From contig DMLD01000033.1 in the NCBI GenBank assembly GCA_003453515.1, forward strand, positions 2,594 through 9,419: a DNA stretch of 6,826 nucleotides, read 5' to 3'. The notes under the pieces are model-generated. The model made no database searches, was not told the DNA's origin, and saw nothing but the letters and a program-made list of their open reading frames with translations. Of this stretch, positions 4,427-6,826 are shown piece by piece. The translations under genes were made by a program, and so were the position numbers. Within the stretch, counting starts at the first letter, position 1. The number at the start of each line of letters is the position of its first letter. The stretch comes from Lachnospiraceae bacterium (GTDB lineage Bacteria > Bacillota > Clostridia > Lachnospirales > Lachnospiraceae).

Positions 4427-6169
4427 ATGAAGCTCGAAAAAATGGTGGGAGACAGATTCAAGGAAAAACCGACTGACTGTGTGATAGACTCACATGCGCT
4501 GATGATGCGTGGCGGTTATATGAAGGATATCGCGAAGGGAATCTATTCGCAGTATCCGCCGCTAAAGAGGATCTGCCGCAAGATAGAGGAGATAATCCGC
4601 GAGGAGATGGATGGCATAGGCGGGCAGGAGGTTCTCTTTCCCGTGGTGATGAGCTCAAACATCTGGGAGGAGTCCGGCAGATACGAGAGCATCGGTCAGG
4701 AGATGCTCAGATTTACGGACAGAAACGGTGCCAGGATGCTGCTCGGGATGACTCACGAGGAGGCAGCCGTGCATCTGGTAAGAGACTACGCCAACAGCTA
4801 TCAGAACTATCCCTTCATGATCTATCAGATACAGACTAAGTTCAGGGATGAGGCAAGACCGAGGGCAGGACTCATCCGCGTGAGAGAGTTTACCATGAAG
4901 GATGCGTACTCGTTCCACACCTCACAGGAGGATCTGGAGGAATACTACAAGGTCGTATATGATGCCTATAACCGTATATTTGCAAGGGCAGGTGTGCCGG
5001 AGGTCATCACGGTCGCATCCGATTCGGGCATGATGGGAGGCTCGGTCGCTCATGAGTACATGCTGCTCACGCCGGTAGGAGAGGACTCGCTCGCGATCTG
5101 TGAGGACGAGGCGTGCGACTACTCCGCCAATATGGAAGCGGCAAAGAGCATCATAATCAATGAGAAAAACGGCTCCGATGAGGAACTGAAGGAAGTATAC
5201 ACACCGGATATCCACACTATCGAGGATATATGTGAATTTTTGAAAACTCCGCTGACACAGTCCTGTAAGGCTGTTGTTTATCAGAAAAATGCCGACGATG
5301 AGTATGTTGTCATTTTTATAAGAGGCGATCTCGATGTCAATGAGACAAAGCTGACCAACTATCTCGGTGAGGCGGTGCATCCTGCCGAGATCACACCGGA
5401 GTGCGGTCTGAACGCGGGATATATCGGCCCTGTGAACCTCCATGTAAACGGCAAGCCAACGGTGATATACGATGAGTCGCTTAAGGGAACGAATAACCTT
5501 TCCTGCGGTGCCAACAAGGATGAGTACCACTACACGGGTCTGTGTATGGAGAGGGATGTGCCGGATGCTGAGTATGTGGATGTTGCCAAGATCATCGACG
5601 GTGGTATCTGTCCGAAGTGCGGTAAAAAGACCATAAAGATCCACAGAGGTATAGAGGTCGGCAACATATTCCAGCTCGGAACCAAGTATACCAAATCGAT
5701 GAACATGACATATCTGGATGCGGATGGTAAGACTCAGACGCCTATCATGGGATGTTATGGAATAGGAGTCGGCAGACTTGCAGCTTCTGTTTGTGAGGCT
5801 CATCACGATGAGTACGGTCCGATCTGGCCGATAACAATAGCGCCATGGCAGGTGCATCTATGCGCGCTGAGAGTGGACGATCAGGCGACGAGAGAATTTG
5901 CTGATAAGCTGTATGACGATATGCAAAACGAGGGCATAGAGGTCATCTATGACGACAGAAAGGCAAGACCGGGAGTTATGTTCTCAGATGCGGATCTCCT
6001 CGGAGTTCCGATCCGTCTTGTAGTGAGCCCACGCAATATGGAAGAGGGCGTGGTAGAGCTTGTGACAAGGGATAAATCGATATCCGAGAAGGTCGCGACA
6101 GCTGACATACTCGGCAGGGTGAGATCGCTTATAGATGAGCTTACAAAGGCCATAAATTCAAAGGCATGA
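4427..6169 (+). CDS. proS: Prolyl-tRNA synthetase ProRS, bacterial type with editing insert
   Basis: ProRS joins proline to tRNA(Pro) in the cytosol using ATP. The 580-residue product has the normal bacterial length and order: class II catalytic core with motif 1 ending near FPVV (71-74), motif 2 FRDEARPRAGL (139-149) leading into REFTMKDAYSFH (153-164), a YbaK-like editing insert (about 225-395), motif 3 GIGVGRLAA (445-453), and the anticodon-binding domain (about 470-580) with YDDRKARPGVMFSDADL (508-524). Lys281 in SCKAVV aligns with the insert lysine that removes mischarged alanine in E. coli ProRS (Lys279). Cys225, Cys230, Cys395 and Cys398 border the insert and could form a metal- or disulfide-linked base; that is inference. 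ATG 4427 follows GGAGG by five bases and gives the expected N-terminus, MKLEKMVGDRFKEKP. It has its own strong promoter just after the GH3 gene. Nothing appears truncated. Confidence 0.98.
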   Translation: MKLEKMVGDRFKEKPTDCVIDSHALMMRGGYMKDIAKGIYSQYPPLKRICRKIEEIIREEMDGIGGQEVLFPVVMSSNIWEESGRYESIGQEMLRFTDRNGARMLLGMTHEEAAVHLVRDYANSYQNYPFMIYQIQTKFRDEARPRAGLIRVREFTMKDAYSFHTSQEDLEEYYKVVYDAYNRIFARAGVPEVITVASDSGMMGGSVAHEYMLLTPVGEDSLAICEDEACDYSANMEAAKSIIINEKNGSDEELKEVYTPDIHTIEDICEFLKTPLTQSCKAVVYQKNADDEYVVIFIRGDLDVNETKLTNYLGEAVHPAEITPECGLNAGYIGPVNLHVNGKPTVIYDESLKGTNNLSCGANKDEYHYTGLCMERDVPDAEYVDVAKIIDGGICPKCGKKTIKIHRGIEVGNIFQLGTKYTKSMNMTYLDADGKTQTPIMGCYGIGVGRLAASVCEAHHDEYGPIWPITIAPWQVHLCALRVDDQATREFADKLYDDMQNEGIEVIYDDRKARPGVMFSDADLLGVPIRLVVSPRNMEEGVVELVTRDKSISEKVATADILGRVRSLIDELTKAINSKA

Positions 6170-6187
6170 CAAGTTATAAATAATGAT

Positions 6188-6231
6188 AAAAAGATGAAGC
6201 GCCGTGATGTGGTGTCACTTCACGGCGCTTC
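6188..6231. terminator. Terminator between converging proS and psd
   Basis: GAAGCGCCGTGA (6196-6207) and TCACGGCGCTTC (6220-6231) form a perfect 12-bp GC-rich stem, capped by a further GTG/CAC pairing (6209-6211 with 6216-6218). On the minus strand it is followed by a U-tract from the A-run at 6188-6192, so it is a full intrinsic terminator for psd. On the plus strand only CTTCCTATC follows, so for proS it is at best a weak or U-less terminator. The psd stop codon (6215-6217) lies inside the loop. Confidence 0.85.
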
Positions 6232-6826
6232 CTATCGCGTGTCCCTGCAGCAGTCTTGTTTCCAAGCCCTCAGCTGTGTTTTCGAGCAGATCGCTCCTTG
6301 GGTTGATCTTATTCGGCTCGGTTATAACTACTATGGTCGAGCCACCGTATTCAAAGAAGCCCTTCTCCTCGCCGCGAACCGCGTAGCAACGATCCTTATG
6401 GTTGGAGATCTTTCCAACGAGCAGAGCCCCGACCTCCATCTGGAGCACGTTGCCGAAGCTCTCCGTGCGAAGGAGAGTGTACTCTCTGGTATTTTCCTTA
6501 TATATGGGAAGATAGTCGTTGGCAACGGGATTCACGGTGTGAAAGCTTCCGTTGATGCGGTAGGTCTTTCCCTGCTCGCCACTTGCCGCGTACACATATC
6601 TGTGATAGTCCTTTACGGTAAGCCTGAGTATGTATATATATCCTCCCTGAAACTTTTTTGCGAGCTTTCTCGAGTGAAGCAGGGAGCGCAGAGTGTACTC
6701 GGTATGCTTGATCTGAAAGGTCGAATCCTCCATGATCGGATAAACACTGCACCTGCAGTCGCAGGGGGATATGAGAGTGTTCTCATCAGGGTCGATGGGA
6801 CGCGCTCCGTCGGTTATTTTTCTTGT
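6215..6826 (-). CDS. psd: Phosphatidylserine decarboxylase, C-terminal part (runs off right edge)
   Basis: Psd is a membrane-associated pyruvoyl enzyme that converts phosphatidylserine to phosphatidylethanolamine. The last 203 residues are visible and the frame is open to base 6826, so the ATG at 6733 is internal and the true start lies outside. Reading from the edge, GARPID (7-12), SPCD with Asp23, DYHR (73-76), FHTVNP, GALLVGKI and EKGFFEYGGSTIVV follow in family order. Self-cleavage occurs before Ser163 of GGST (codon 6338-6340), which becomes the pyruvoyl group. Asp23 and His75 are present, but the second His of the usual DYHRxH is replaced by Val78, and the Gly after SPxD is Cys24. Similar changes are known to me in clostridial Psd proteins, so this is probably a subfamily feature. 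The final codons lie within the terminator stem. A pssA gene is expected upstream of it, beyond the window, but cannot be seen. Confidence 0.94.
   Translation of the reverse strand, partial: TRKITDGARPIDPDENTLISPCDCRCSVYPIMEDSTFQIKHTEYTLRSLLHSRKLAKKFQGGYIYILRLTVKDYHRYVYAASGEQGKTYRINGSFHTVNPVANDYLPIYKENTREYTLLRTESFGNVLQMEVGALLVGKISNHKDRCYAVRGEEKGFFEYGGSTIVVITEPNKINPRSDLLENTAEGLETRLLQGHAIGSAVK

Noticed and set aside
4922..5857. Long open frame of 311 codons on the minus strand inside proS
   Set aside because: It is fully antisense to a well-conserved gene, its product is rich in Arg, His, Cys and Tyr without recognisable domains, and I saw no ribosome binding site or promoter supporting it.
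6731..6733. ATG as the start of psd
   Set aside because: The frame continues upstream to the window edge and encodes conserved Psd sequence (GARPID, SPCD), so this is an internal Met.

Overview
The window looks like an ordinary chromosomal stretch from a Gram-positive anaerobe of the class Clostridia, most likely Lachnospiraceae. The pointers are protein style (the 'DCR..V.LIKT.Y.R' C-terminal domain of the CarD-like protein, a clostridial-type Psd with 'SPCD' in place of 'SPADG', a bacterial-type ProRS with an editing insert), strong AGGAGG ribosome binding sites, and sigma-A-like promoters. The family placement is inference from protein character, not from a search.

Layout. 109-543 (+) is fabZ, a fatty-acid dehydratase gene with its own leader and a symmetrical terminator. 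777-1304 (+) encodes a CarD/CdnL-type RNA polymerase-binding regulator that starts at a GTG, followed by a strong bidirectional terminator. 1363-1491 is a non-coding block made of two imperfect copies of a ~42-nt palindromic unit around a separate 9-bp hairpin; it is the least explained sequence here. 1517-2224 (-) is a HAD-family phosphatase of the phosphoglycolate phosphatase type. 2225-2417 is a divergent promoter region with a clear -10/-35 pair on each strand. 2418-4313 (+) is a lipoprotein glycoside hydrolase of family GH3 (ExoI/BglX type). 4318-4426 is the proS promoter and a short leader containing a dyad and a duplicated Shine-Dalgarno segment. 4427-6169 (+) is proS. 6188-6231 is a terminator shared by converging genes, and 6215-6826 (-) is the C-terminal part of phosphatidylserine decarboxylase, running off the right edge.

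The genes do not form one pathway. FabZ (acyl-chain synthesis) and Psd (phosphatidylethanolamine synthesis) both serve membrane lipid supply but lie at opposite ends and are transcribed separately. CarD and ProRS are information-processing functions, the HAD enzyme is probably metabolite repair or salvage, and the GH3 lipoprotein probably trims oligosaccharides at the cell surface. Nearly every gene has its own promoter and/or terminator, so this is a run of single-gene units rather than an operon.

I find no mobile element, CRISPR array, tRNA, rRNA or defence system, and no convincing new multi-gene system. The items most worth a second look are the 1363-1491 repeat/hairpin block, the proS leader, two unexplained 17-bp dyads, and local active-site variations in CarD and Psd. 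Three start sites differ from the longest open frame: carD (777, not 738), the GH3 gene (2418, not 2340), and psd (no start inside the window).
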